DNA of 64,000 bases, from contig MU278368.1 of assembly GCA_022385755.1 (NCBI GenBank), forward strand, positions 17,199-81,198, in the 5' to 3' direction. The position numbers and the translations under genes are program-made. Source of the stretch: Trametopsis cervina (Eukaryota; Basidiomycota; Agaricomycetes; Polyporales; Irpicaceae). Below are positions 1 to 11,307 of this stretch, one piece after another (position 1 is the stretch's first letter; each line of letters begins with the position of its first letter). Below the pieces are notes generated by a model. The model saw nothing but the letters and a program-made list of their open reading frames with translations, did not search any database and was not told where the DNA came from.

Positions 1-226
1 GGTTTTGTAACAAGCAAACTCTCAGGAATAACGTTCAACGCCTGATATCGGGGTGTAGTAAGTAGCACTATTACTGTCAAAGTCCATGTGTCAAGTGTCG
101 ATCGCCACCTACTACATACGAAGGGGTGTGGGTATCAGAGTTGAGCGTGTATATGGAGGACGTGGAGTAGAAAGGAATCAGATGGTCGTGTACCGTAAAA
201 TACTTGAGCGCACACTGTGATAATTA

Positions 227-732
227 TCAAACCGGCGGATCACCTAGCTGAGTTTCTACATCCTGCCCCTGGTTTGCCTCAATGTGAGCCGCGCGAGCGG
301 CATTCAGTGCCTCAAACTCTACTTCCGGTAGACTCCTGAAGTAAATCTCCCCCGTCTGCCATCCTCTGAGAAGGATCTCGAGCTTCTGTAAATTGGATAC
401 GTCGCTGAGATTGCGGAAAGGGACCTCATTGTGAGGCCATCCTTCCACGACTACACGATATTTGCAAACGACGTCCTTCCAATAGCTTGGCCAACGCATG
501 GAAGCAGATGGATCTTGAGTGATCGCGCCTATGTGAGAGAGCGGGGCGATGGTTAACGGACAGGCGGCAGGTATGAGGTAGTGGTCAACGTACGGAGCGC
601 GTCCCTCATTATTCGGCGAATCTCTGCACGGGTTTCTGACATACGCTCGCTATAACTTCTCTTGGGATTAACCCGGAATTTTGTTTGTTGGCTGGCAGCC
701 GGGTTTGTGCCCGAGCTAGAGGCACGCGGCAT
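227..732 (-). CDS. Small conserved Agaricomycete protein, function unknown
   Basis: Two exons, 732-558 and 528-227, joined across a 29-nt gap (very short for an intron) give a 158-residue protein starting at MPRASSS. The first exon is basic and Ser-rich (SYSERMSETRAEIRRIMRDAL). The second carries WKDVVCKYRVVVEGWP, then VPFRNLSDVSNLQKLEILL and a C-terminal AARAAHIEAN segment. I recall this WPxxVPFxNLS pattern from large families of hypothetical proteins in mushroom-forming fungi, but I know no activity for them. Exon phases close (175 + 302 nt), which supports the model. No signal peptide or membrane segment is seen. It could be an unplaced gene-family member or a relic carried by a mobile element; no neighbour gives context. 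Confidence 0.55.
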
Positions 733-3066
733 GATGGGGGCGCTGATAGAGAATTCGCAATGAGCGGATGAGAGAGTGGGCAATCAACTGCAAGGGTGAG
801 CGGTCCTCCCTGCAACTGCAGCCTATGTTATATGAGGTGCAAAAATCATCCCGGACCTGCAGATCCCTTAATTCCTGATGTTTCCAGCTGACAGCCGACG
901 TGCCGCGGTATCTGTTGTCAGACAGGAGATGCTGGCCAGCACGCAGGAAACTTCTGCTCCACTGCAGCGTGTAGGGACGACGGAACGAAAGGTTGCGTTG
1001 CATGTACAATGCCGGCATTTATTGATCTGGTATCGTACCACCGTTCGTCATCTTCGACAAGAAGAAGGTCCGCAGAAGTTCACAAAGTCAGTCTCGGCTG
1101 AGCTTCGACAGTCACCTTCACACAGCCTTGATGAACGGCCTTTAACGCGGTTCTGGGGGATGACGGATTGACCCTGTCAAGCGACTCGTCAGATTGGTGC
1201 CTTTAGCTCATTCAAGATCTGGTACAAGCGTCACGCTAAGGGGCGTTACGCGGCAGTTTGGATGAATGTAGCTCACGACGGAGCGGGTAGGGACTGAATG
1301 CTATCAGGGACCGGTATTTCGAGCCTTCGCCAATATAGGAAGGGAAACTATCTGAACCGTCCAGTTCCGTTCGTCCCAGAATGTCAGCGTCTCTCGGGCC
1401 CCCGCATCTTCGTGGCCCAGGACGTTTGTCATCAGATGTTCTTTCTGAGACAGTTCAACCACGCTTTCATCATGGTCAGATCTGAATTGGGATGAGGAGG
1501 TCAGCGCAGCGGCCTCCGACGTATGAACGCGCAGCAAATTAGATTACGTACCTCTCGTGTACGCGGCTTGTACAGATAACTCATCGCAGCAACGGTGACA
1601 ACGGGGTGACTGGTGCCCGAGAGCGCTCTCGAGCCCTCTCGACTTGGACTAAATACCCCCAGCGTTCTCGGCGTACGTCTGTGCTGATACCCATGAGCAC
1701 TCAGCAGGTCACGGCAAAAGATGATCAAACGCACCCGGGCGACGAGAGAAGTCTAGCTTAGCCAATACAAAAGAAAAAGGGCCGGTGATAAACGCATCGT
1801 AATCACGGCTGAATGAATATATCACCAGCCAGTGTCAGCGCGGTCACATTTATTTATTGCCCCTTGTGCCTGGAAGGGGAAACCGATCGTTAGGATGGCA
1901 GGCAGAGTTAGATGCAGGCGCGTACCGATTCTACCCATGCGTGCGGGAGGGAGCTGACCCCGGTGCATAGAATGAGGCGGCACTTGAGCGGTTCGGGGCT
2001 GGTGGATTTACCCACCATACTGGTCAAGAGCTTCGTGGCATTCGATAAGCTTGTCCGACGCATGTCCTTGTCCCGTTAGGATATAACTTGATCCCATGCG
2101 GACAAAGTGAGCGAAGCCTGGAACTTTGCGTAGTGCCACCGTGTGACTGCACAGGTATTTTCTACCACGAGGGATTTGACTAGCATCAAGTGTCAATTTG
2201 TCGAAGTCGTCATCATAGCAGAATCTGCACTTTTATCTTCCATGTTCTTTCGAAGGCTCTCGGAGAAGTGTGAGGGTTGCTACAGCAGCGCCACCAAGCT
2301 ATGTGCACCGATGAGTGCAGTACGGCTTGCGGCAGTACTGCACATACAGCGGGTAAAATACGGTGGCGAACACGATCCTGGCACACTGACCTCTCCATGC
2401 AACTCAGGGACAATTTTGCGAGTACCGCAAGGCACTATCCGAGGCCTCCGACGAACCGCACTACCCCGCGGGATCCAGGTCTGCAGTACTCGCGGGGTCA
2501 TCGGGCACCGGACAATATTCAAGCGGTCCCAGTCGCGGACCAGCAGCAGAGGCGGCGGCGACGCCAGGGATGCACGGTAGCACAGCCTAGGGCTGTCTGC
2601 TTACAGAGGGACCCACGCAGCTACAACATTGCGCTGCTCGTGTCCATCACGGTGCCTAAGTAGCATTGAGAGGACAGTCAGCATCGCGTTCTGGGCCAGA
2701 AAAGCCAGCCAACAGCACATACTCGTCGCGGTTTCCGAGCAAGTTCCGCTGTGAGTATCCCATGTGTAGATACGCTTGCTTCACCTTTCGCCTCAAGGAT
2801 GAAGCGTCGTGAGCCTCCGTTGACTGTCTAGCCTCGGGTCTCTACTGTAAAAGTCTCTCGCGGCTGTGCGCACGAACAGGCGCGGGAAATGCCGGAAGCC
2901 TAACTGGGTGTGCGGTGCGCCTGATGCACGCAAATGCACACAGATCTTAACGCACACAGGGGCAAAAATAAAGCAGGCGTTCAAACAATATACATATGTA
3001 CAGAAAAATGCGGAATGTGAATCGTGGATGGTACAGTAAGTAATGCGTGTGTGTCAGCAATCACGG
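733..3066. other. 2.3 kb without a recognisable gene
   Basis: Only short overlapping reading frames with no consistent splicing are present. A minus-strand frame at 2008-2196 and plus-strand frames at 2143-2663 were examined; neither shows a motif or a credible exon chain. The stretch may hold decayed sequence. Confidence 0.5.
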
Positions 3067-4613
3067 TCATAGCTCGTCCTTGGCGCGGCCCGTCTCCTCT
3101 GCAGGCACACCCTCAACCACAGACGCCGCGGTCGTCGTGTCCGCTGCAGCAGCCGTGGCCGACGGACCAGGAGTCTTGGGCTGCTCGGTGCTCGGCGCCT
3201 TGAACACGACCTGTTCACCGTCGCCTGTCTTTGCCATCTTCGGGGCATTCGCACTCTTCTCCGCGGCCTCGCGTTGCGCCTTGAGAATCTTGTGTATAGG
3301 ATCTTCCACCCGCTCATCTGCTGGCCCCTCCTCCGTCTCCTCTGCCTGTTCTTTCGTCTTCTTCTTGGGTAATGAACCCATCATGCCCATAGAGCCGCTC
3401 TTGCTGTGGAAGTCCGCGCCGTGCCCGGCCTTTATTGCGGCCTCGAAGTCTATCATGTCCGCGAAACCGCCATGTGCAAGTGCCATCCGCTGCGCTTCCT
3501 GCTTACGCTCGATCTCAATGTCTGTCTCATCAGGTACGAACTCTTCGTCCTTCAAGACCTCATTCAATGTGCGCAGATCCGCAGTACCATCGATTACGCT
3601 GTCGAAAAACTTGGACAGAGAATCCAGCTTGTTGATGCCTGTCACGGAGGGTCACGGAGGACCGTAAGTATCTCACCTCCGACATTAGCGCATGTGTCAT
3701 GTACGTACCTTGGTAAAGCACGTAGTCCGTTGAACCTTCAGGATACAGGAGAACCTTAGACGAGCCCTTCTCTCCCTTTTCGAGGCCCATCTGGACAGAA
3801 CTTCGGCCGTGACGATCACGGTGTACGGCAAACTTGAGGTGATCCTTGTATTTATTGCCCAGTGTCTTCCACAACAACGGTATATCTTTTCCCTGGTTAA
3901 GAAGGACTGCTCGAGGCTTGTCCGTGTTCTAGACATGCCATCAGTCAGTCGTTTTGTCAGCTGAGGGGAGCATCAGACGTACTGTCTCGATCCATTTCGG
4001 TATGTCTTCCAGCTTGTAGATCTTCTTCACACCGTGTGGTATACCCCGCGTGGCCCAGTAGTAGAATGAACTCCCTGTGCGCTCCATGTTTTCAAACAGT
4101 GTGGGCTTAGTCCGGCCCCCGCGAGGGAAAAGCTACGAGAGTAATCGATCGGCTACAAGTCCGCGGAATTCTCAAAACATACACGCACCTTTATCGTTGG
4201 GAACCCTTGGATGCCCTGTTCCGCACATAACCTTTTGTTGCTATCTTTGTCACAATCGACGGCGTATGTCGGAATGAGAGGATACAGTCCTAGAGCAGCC
4301 TTCGACAGCTCTGGAGCCATTCTTTGGCAATGCTACAATGTCCCTTCAGCCATACCGCAACGGTTCGGGTGACCTCCAGACGTACCCCGCACCAAGGCGC
4401 TATGAACGCCACAATACTCGTTTGCTATAGCACCCGTGTGAGTGCTGGTGTTGCACATAGCTAAAGGCGGCGACGTACGTTCTCTTTCATAGCCTTTTTG
4501 AAACCCTTTGCATCCAACATCTTCACCAAAGAGTCCTTCGGGAAGATCCCCGCGGACACCAGGGTCGGCGCCAGCGCGAGGGTCACTGCAAGAAACGGTG
4601 CGACCAACTTCAT
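3067..4613 (-). CDS. Protein disulfide isomerase (thioredoxin fold, KDEL)
   Basis: Six exons (4613-4479, 4424-4386, 4332-4189, 4132-3983, 3928-3709, 3638-3067) give 419 residues with all phases closing. The N-terminus is a signal peptide (MKLVAPFLAVTLALAPTLVSA). A thioredoxin domain follows with the redox site APWCGHCQRMAPEL; the CGHC spans residues 57-60 and is split by an intron between CG and HC. Next come the QGFPTIK cis-proline loop and a second, less conserved region. The C-terminal third is charged and low-complexity, and the last four residues are KDEL, the ER retrieval signal. The protein should form or rearrange disulfides in the ER lumen. It resembles fungal Mpd1/PDIA6-type proteins with one recognisable CGHC site rather than classical two-site PDI. 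Confidence in the class is high; the exact orthologue is not settled. Confidence 0.9.
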
Positions 4614-5613
4614 GGTCGGAGGTAACGTCGAGGAGGAGCAAGGATACGATGGTCGGTGCGTGAAAGCAACAGGTTAAAGGTGGAAAGCGCGGGTTTATAA
4701 GCCTGGTGGTCAAAGTGATATATGTCTGCAGACGTGGAACGCGCTGACGTGGCTGAATCGCAGTTCATCATTCTCACCGCTCCGGCCTCGCATCCCGACG
4801 TTACCGACGACAACGAGACATGGGACCGACGCCGAATACCCACGCACAGCGCTGCTGGGGTGCTACGTGAGAGATCTGGTAGGCCTTGCTCAACATTTCC
4901 TGTGTTGTCCCAGCCAGATGAGGACGACCGTGGGTAACGGTTGCCGGGGGACTGGCTGCGCCTTAATGGCAATGTCGACAACTGAACTCTGACGGCCTGA
5001 TTGCTCACCTGCTGGACTTGCATTCCATCCGCAGAGTTGTTTCAAGTCGCATTGAGATCACCGCCCGACGATGTTTTCTGCAGAGTCTCCCGCTCTGTGT
5101 GTCCACGCCGGTTGTGGTAGGGGCATCCAGTAGGACCCCGAAGACTCCGTGTCGAAGGGTGAGCAAGCCATACACTTTTCTCACTTGACGGATGTGCTCT
5201 CTCAGCTCTCGCATGTTACGTTCCCGCAGAGCTCGCCGTCCCTGAAGCTTACTAGGCTACGAAGCTCCTATACCATACACCGTGTGAGCAGCGCGCAGAT
5301 AGCAGTCGCGTGTACTCTTCCACTCTGTGGGGTCGCACATTGAACTCTGCATGCTGCATACGCATGCACGCTTTGGATCATGGGAAGCCCAGCTCTTATG
5401 GCACAGCCGTGAAAATACATTGAGCTTATCCGCACCTATACAACATTTTGCTTCTTATTTCTCCCGAGCCATTTGACACTGTAATTGACAGACCGCGTCG
5501 CGTCCCACGCGAGCAGGGTGGTACAAAGGCATAATCTGTGCGAGATGAATAAGCGTCGAACATCTTGAACTCTGTATCAATACGTACTGATACACACTTG
5601 ATATCGGCACCCA
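4614..5613. other. Intergenic, 1.0 kb
   Basis: This holds the promoter of the PDI-like gene and the 3' side of the next minus-strand gene. No convincing reading frame, RNA gene or repeat was seen. Confidence 0.5.
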
Positions 5614-6550
5614 TCAATATCCTGCAACCGCTACAGCACGCGCGGACTGCACCATCGTCTTGAGTAACTCTTGGTGTGTCTCTATCGCGATCCTCCTCTC
5701 TTCCAGGTCAGCCACGCCGACGACACACAGCTCGCTCCGCACACCCAGCCTGATCAGCGCATTGCTCACTGCCGCGCTAAGCGAGGGGTCTTCCACCGCC
5801 CACTCCCACGGAGCGAATCTCAGCTGCGGAGGTGAGTCCGGTACCCCTAGCCCAGAGACGAATGCCTTCAGTAACAGTATAGCAATCTGCTGCCCTCGTT
5901 CCTGCAGCGTTTGAACAGTCAATGGTCGGTTGTCGACCGGCAGCGGCCCCTCGCAGTGCACGTATCGGCTGAATGGATTGACGAATGACAGAAGCATTCC
6001 AGGGGGAGGCAACGGGACAAAGTGTAGGCCGAATATCCACTTGTTGGGGCCGTAACCAGACGGGACGAGTGGCCTGAAAGGCAGCGAGTTGAATTCTCGT
6101 ACGAGCGCGGCTATCTGTGATTCTGCAGAGTATGACATCGGGTTTTCTGTGCGAGCTGGCAGATGGTGGATCAGTTCCATTGCCTTGGATTCGAAAATCG
6201 GAAACACATCGAGGATGGAGGGGCTCACCGTGGACGAACGGTTACGGTACGAGGTGAAGCGAAGGTGCCCTATTGCTTGTGCTCCGCCATGCCTCTTAGC
6301 GAGATATACCCAGGGTTAGCGGCCACAAGACGGATGATGTGGGCAAGACGGATCAGCTGATTCACGGCGATATAGTGGTCCTCAACGGTTCTTTGCTCGC
6401 TGTCTCTGCGGCAGTAGGCAGACAGCGTGGTCGCAAGACGAATATTGAGGCGATTGCACGCCTCGATGTAGTGGCCGGAGCACTGCAATGACTCGGGAAT
6501 GTAATGTCGTTCGTCATACCTGGCTATAAGCTGTGCAATGCTGTCTTGCG
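5614..6550 (-). CDS. Uncharacterised protein, 5' end uncertain
   Basis: The main exon runs 6294-5614 and reads RHGGAQAIGHLRFTSYR, then a long hydrophilic region rich in Leu and Pro, ending in AVAVAGY. A preceding exon (about 6550-6366) reads ARYDERHYIPESLQ followed by ACNRLNIRLATTLSAYCRRD. I join it through a GTGAAT donor at 6365 to an acceptor at 6295. The intron has a CTAAC branch-point match and leaves the frame open. No first exon with an ATG was fixed, so the model is 5'-partial. No catalytic motif, signal peptide or membrane helix was recognised. I have no functional call. Confidence 0.5.
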
Positions 6551-7295
6551 CTATGAATGTCGGGTAGCGTCAATCTGCCATGGTCGATGGTTGTACAGCG
6601 GTCGTACTGCAAAGCAGTGGCAGACGGGATCTTTGATTTCGGCGCCGTGCATGAGCCACCCGATGGTTCTGTGGGTTGTCGCGGTAGATATGTAAGTAAA
6701 CAAGTATCGAAAGGTCATACTCTCTTACCATAAGACAAAGGCGTTGTGAAGAGTAAGTACCTGAACAATCTCAGAACTGCCAGATCAGTGTGACAGTGCT
6801 GACTAAGCGTCGGGAGGCCATAAGAGGCAGGAGGCGGAACTAGGACCCTCACAACTAGTTCTTGGCACTCTCTCGGCGAATGAGCCTCCTCAATTGAAAG
6901 TGATTTTGACTTGAAGAACACCTGCTTAGTGCTTCACAGCTTCAGTTATGGGCGTCGTGTCGCAGGGGCGGGGTCGCTATGTATGCCATCAACAGCAGTA
7001 CGCATCAGACGTCGGGCGCTGGCACAAAAAGCGGGCTTTCAATCCCGTACGTGTTTCCTTTACTTCCCTCATCCTCTCCGTCCTTCGGGTTCCCCGCTAC
7101 TTACCTGTTCGACGCGAGACATTTTGCAACCCGCACTCTTTTATAACTGCCGCTCTTTACTCTTCAGGACCTCCTACATCCCATACAGTAAGTTATTCAG
7201 GTGGTCGCTCGTCAGTCTGCGATTTACCGTGGGTTGCCAGCCTACACATTGCAACCCCTCACCACAATTGAATACCCATTCGAAATATCATCATA
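6551..7295. other. Intergenic, divergent promoter region
   Basis: This may hide the first exon of the gene to the left, for which no safe ATG was found, and it holds the promoter of the GPI-anchored protein to the right. No other feature is supported. Confidence 0.4.
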
Positions 7296-8112
7296 ATGCT
7301 TAGCTCAGTTCTTCTCACCGCCCTCCTCGCCGTAACGGCTGTCCGTGCAGACCCTACCCCGACGGTCCCAGGTCCCAACGATGTCTACAATGCTGGAGGA
7401 AACTGTCTCATCCAGTGGGATGCAGACACCACTGGCGTGTGGAACCCGATGTACATTGAGCTCATGACCGGGGCAAACCTCAACATGAAGCATCTAACGA
7501 GTTCGTCGGCGTTCCGCTTTTCTTCCTATAACTGGCTGACAGGCTCCTATTTGCCGTACAGCTGTTGCTACCGTTGATGGCACGGATCCGACGAACACGA
7601 CGCTCACATACCCATGCCCAGGCGTCACCCCAAACGCTGCGATCTATTTTTACCAGTTCACAGCAGCTCACTCGAACGTCACTATGTGGACTACACGGTT
7701 TGCCATCGCTGATGCCAGCGGCAAGGTAGTGCCTCCTCCCCAGGCTACTCAGCCCAACGGCGACCCTATCCCGTGGGGTGACGGTGCACTCCTCGACCCG
7801 TCTGTAGCTACTCCCCCTCCCCCTAAGGGCAGTGCAAATTCTACAACCACGAACAGTGCATCTTCCGGCAGCTCTGCTCCTGCTGTAACCCCATCTGGAT
7901 TCTCCGCTTCCTCGAGTTCAGCATCGCTTCCTACGGCTTCAAGCTTAGCTGCCTCAAAATCCGGCAGCTCCTCGCCTTCGTCGTCAAGCGCTCAGGTCAA
8001 CTCGACCAATGGTGCTGCCGCAACAAACTCTGCCAGCGGTCTGTCAAACTCCCTCACCTTGGGTGCGGCCTCCCTTGCTGCCTTCGCAGCTGCTCTCGCA
8101 GTTGCCCTCTAA
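7296..8112 (+). CDS. Kre9/KNH-family GPI-anchored Ser/Thr-rich wall protein
   Basis: Two exons (7296-7500, 7562-8112) give 251 residues. The N-terminus is a signal peptide (MLSSVLLTALLAVTAVRA). The ectodomain follows the Kre9/KNH pattern: PxPxDVYNAGGNCLIQWDAD, then MYIELMTG and NTTLTYPCPG, with NxT/S glycosylation sites. A long Ser/Ala/Thr-rich linker starts at about residue 140. The last 20 or so residues are hydrophobic (AASLAAFAAALAVAL), preceded by small residues suitable for a GPI omega site. The family (PF10342, from memory) covers fungal surface proteins linked to beta-1,6-glucan; direct activity is unproven for most members. The protein should sit at the plasma membrane or cell wall. 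The strong architecture makes the class call safe, but not the function. Confidence 0.85.
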
Positions 8113-8354
8113 AGTATGTCTAAATCTGTGAGCGTGTACAGATTGATTAACATATCTTCAGTCCCATTCTATCTTATTGGGCGTTTTCTTTGGATCTCAG
8201 TTGCAATTGCATCACCCTGCGGACATTCTCAGCCATGTGTGATAAGATCTTGCTGCTTTCGAATGGGTCTGATAACAAGTGATGTTAAACCGCATCTGAT
8301 CGTTGTCTCGAATGCATGCGCGCCCCCATATATCGGACGCAAAAATATGGGAAT

Positions 8355-9131
8355 TCATGTGTCGGTATAATCATTGATCTATCAGAGAAGGTCAGATGTG
8401 GAAAACCAAGGATGTTCAGCACGTACCATAGCAGATAGCTTTGTCCACTCCGTCAATGACCGTAGATACTCATCTCTGCCATCGTCCACAGGTCGATCCG
8501 CATTCCATAGCACGAAAGATGAGAAGGTTGAGGACGCTTGCAAGGTACGGACGGGAACTGCTTCGTCTAACGCGTCTGCGAGCTCTGCGAGATCAGGCTT
8601 CTCGTCTTCGTCTATCTGAGACTTCGCTCCACGGCTTGCACGCTTGTATGTGGACGCCTGTTTCGATTCGTTTGCCTTGTTAGCCTTCGTAGCACTGGCA
8701 TCCGCTGGTGTCAAGATAACACCGCTGTAGCCAGGGGGTAGGTCGACCTTGAGCCCACGTACGGTTCGTCCTCTGAAGGCGGCCACAAGGTGATTTGAAG
8801 TATCGTTAGGTTCCTGCTCCGTGGTCATATCCACGTCGGGTGTCAATGTGGTAGTGGACGTCGACTGCAACGATAACTGTGACGTGCCCTCTGCTGGCTG
8901 GCTTTCTTCCACCAACGTTGACTGGGAATCTGTGGTGGGTAGACTTGAGGTAGTTTGGTTTAGGTCAGCAGCAGCACCGTAGTCAGGCTTTGATGCAGGT
9001 TTTACTCGGAAGTAGGTCGATACTGGAGCGGGGCCAGTGTATGATATATGGAAGGGCATCAGTTGCGGAGAGCATGTTGGTATGGGTACCTTCGGAGCGG
9101 ATATCTCCAGAGCTGGCGCAGTACTCGACAT
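8355..9131 (-). CDS. RNH203: Ribonuclease H2 non-catalytic subunit C
   Basis: The long exon starts at ATG 9131 and carries the RNase H2 subunit C pattern: CSPQLMPFHISYTGPAPV near the N-terminus, AAFRGRTVRGLKVDLPPGY in the middle, and SSFVLWNADRPV then YLRSLTEWTKL near the end. The subunit scaffolds the heterotrimeric enzyme that removes ribonucleotides from genomic DNA in the nucleus. A consensus donor GTACGT lies right after the ATG codon at 8429-8427. Splicing to the acceptor at 8379 gives a short last exon (8378-8355, INDYTDT) and 242 residues; reading through would add 14 different residues and stop at 8382. I prefer the spliced form because of its donor and branch-like site. The gene is divergent from the HIRIP3-like gene, 259 bp away. 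Confidence 0.87.
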
Positions 9132-9390
9132 TTGTGAAATATAATCTGTAATATCCCGTTCAGGGCTCTTCACCGGTAATATGAATTCAAGGTGCACCCA
9201 CCTGTGGTCGCGGTGAGAGCTGAGAGGCAAGAGACGCGTCGCGTCACGGATCGCGCATCGTGCTAACAGATCACGTGCCTAAACGTCACATGCGACTGTC
9301 GCGTGACGCGTCGTGTGGGAGCAATGATTAGTGCCGGCGATTGAATTCTAAGCTGGTCTCTACCACCACTCTCCTCTCGCAGCACGGAAC
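9132..9390. promoter_or_regulatory. Divergent promoter with two GACGCGTC palindromes
   Basis: The 259-bp gap between the RNase H2 subunit C start codon and the HIRIP3-like start codon contains GACGCGTC at 9233-9240 and again at 9305-9312. The core ACGCGT is the MluI cell-cycle box bound by MBF-type factors in yeasts. That these sites work here is an inference. Both flanking genes would fit S-phase expression. Confidence 0.45.
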
Positions 9391-11224
9391 ATGGCAGACG
9401 TGGACAGCGACAATCTGAGAGAGGTCGTCTCAAGGATAGTGAATGCGGCCTCAAAAGATGGCACAATCCAGTGCGCGCGAATTTGCTTCTATACATAGCG
9501 AACACTGCTAATTATCACATGGCCACATTGCGTTCAGCGAGCTTACACCCCGCATGATCCGTGAAAAGGCTGAGGAAGATATGCAGTTGGACTCTGGAGC
9601 ACTCAAAGTATATAAAGATGAGATCAAGGAGATTGCTCAGGTTGCTCTGGTGAGTGGCCGTCAATGATGTACACAGAGAACTTTGTTGCTGATGCCATGT
9701 CCGTCCATAGGAAGCACTAGACGGCAATGCGGAGGAAGAAGAGAAGATATCCGTGGAGAAGACTCAGCCTTCCAAGAAGACAAAGACTATCTCCAAGCGT
9801 AAGTCAGAGACTGCGATAACAGACGAAGATGCCACACCGCCTTCGAAGAAACCTAAGGCTGCACCTAAACGGCAGCCGCGGAAGGCTGAAACGAAGCCGT
9901 CTTCGGCTAAGGGAAAGAACACCAAGACAATTCGTTCGGCTGTAAGTTTTGGTATTACATATGCGAAGGGTGATTAGCATTGACCGCCTGGAAGTCTGTA
10001 ATCCCGTCTTCCGAAGACGAGGCCAGTCCTGAGAAGAAGTCGCCACCTAAGGCTGCACCCAAAGCCAAGAGACCGACTCTGCCCAAGAATACATCAGCAC
10101 ATGATGCAGATGTCAGTATTTGTCCTTCAAACGCGCGTGTCGTGGCTGACTGTGCAGCCTTACTGAAAGGTGTCAACCGCCGATATAGGTGATATTGCAA
10201 CTCCAGTGAAGGCTGGCAAGAAGCGTGCGCAGCAGGCCCAATCGGAAGACAACGATTCGCCGGCCACCCCGAAGGCATCTCACTCAGCACTACCACAGTC
10301 TGCGGAAGCGGAGGATGTGGAAATGGGGAATGAGCAAGGGCCGCCCGTACCGAAGGCTACTATGGGAGAGGTATGTGCATGCGCACTAATGTCACGCCGA
10401 CTCCGCTGACTAAAAGTGATATACTCTCAGAAAAGCGACTCAGAAATGTCTGTCGTTATGGATGAACCCACCAAGCGTGGTCGAAAGAGGAAGGACAAGG
10501 CCGAGGTACGTTTGCTTACTGGGTTGGGGTCTATCCGATCATTAACGCGCGAACACTGAACACATAGGCTTCGGCTACGGTAAGTTGGATTGTATCCCGG
10601 GTATGGTTGTGACGCTTATCTCCATTGTGCGTAGAAGAAGAAACGCAAGCCGAAAGAACCTACGGAGGAGTCTCCCGATGACCAGGAGATTAAGCGTCTG
10701 AAGGTGTGTGCCGTAAAGTTTACAGTGGAACACAATCATTGAATCGAGTTGTAGTCGTTTGTTGTCGCGTGTGGAGTACGTAAGGTTTGGTCAAAGGAAT
10801 TCAAAGACATTTCAGAAGACAAACGGGCGCAAATTCGCAAGTTGAAGGAGATCCTAGCAGGTTTAGGCATGACCGGCCGTCTGAGTATGGAGAGAGCGAA
10901 ATCTATCAAGGAGAAGAGGGAGCTTGCACAAGAGCTTGGTATAAGAATCAGGCTTATGGTTTCCTGTATATGCTGACTAAGTTGCCCCAGAGGATGTGCA
11001 AACGTTCGAGAAGGCGGTCGTGAGCGGTCCTGTAAGATCTAGCCGCAAGACGGTTCCAGAGTCTTCTGGGGGGAATGAATCAGATATTGAGGACGCCCCT
11101 GCCCTGCCAAGAAAGAAGGTAAGCTGCTCATTCAATCGCCACTTCAATACTTTAATCGGCACCACAGACGAACGCAAGGGCTAGCATCATGGCTTTTCTG
11201 GGCGACCAAAGCGACTCTGAATAA
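9391..11224 (+). CDS. HIRIP3-like histone-chaperone candidate with DEK_C-like N-terminus
   Basis: Eleven exons (9391-9470, 9538-9649, 9711-9941, 9995-10111, 10170-10370, 10431-10505, 10568-10579, 10635-10703, 10755-10938, 10991-11118, 11168-11224) give 421 residues, every phase closing. The N-terminus (HELTPRMIREKAEEDM, then LKVYKDEIKEIAQVAL) resembles a DEK C-terminal-type helical domain. A long Lys/Pro/Ser/Glu-rich disordered middle follows. The conserved block near residues 280-350 reads LKSFVVACGVRKVW, then IRKLKEILAGLGMTGRLSME, as in human HIRIP3 and its fungal relatives. The acidic tail ends AFLGDQSDSE, as seen in H2A/H2B-binding chaperones. The family binds histones in the nucleus; here that is inferred from the pattern. 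Exon 7 is only 12 nt. Confidence 0.75.
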
Positions 11225-11307
11225 GTGTAATGCTACCGGAATCTACGGTCCTACTGATAGGTTATATTATAGTCATATATTCAAATACATCCAGACAGCT
11301 CGATTTA

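Noticed and set aside
1..3066. Transposon cargo at the left edge
   Set aside because: The 158-residue gene belongs to a family sometimes seen near repeats, but no transposase, terminal repeats or target-site duplications are visible.
3047..3667. 206-codon plus-strand frame
   Set aside because: Antisense to the last exon of the PDI-like gene, whose minus-strand frame ends in KDEL and joins five upstream exons in phase.
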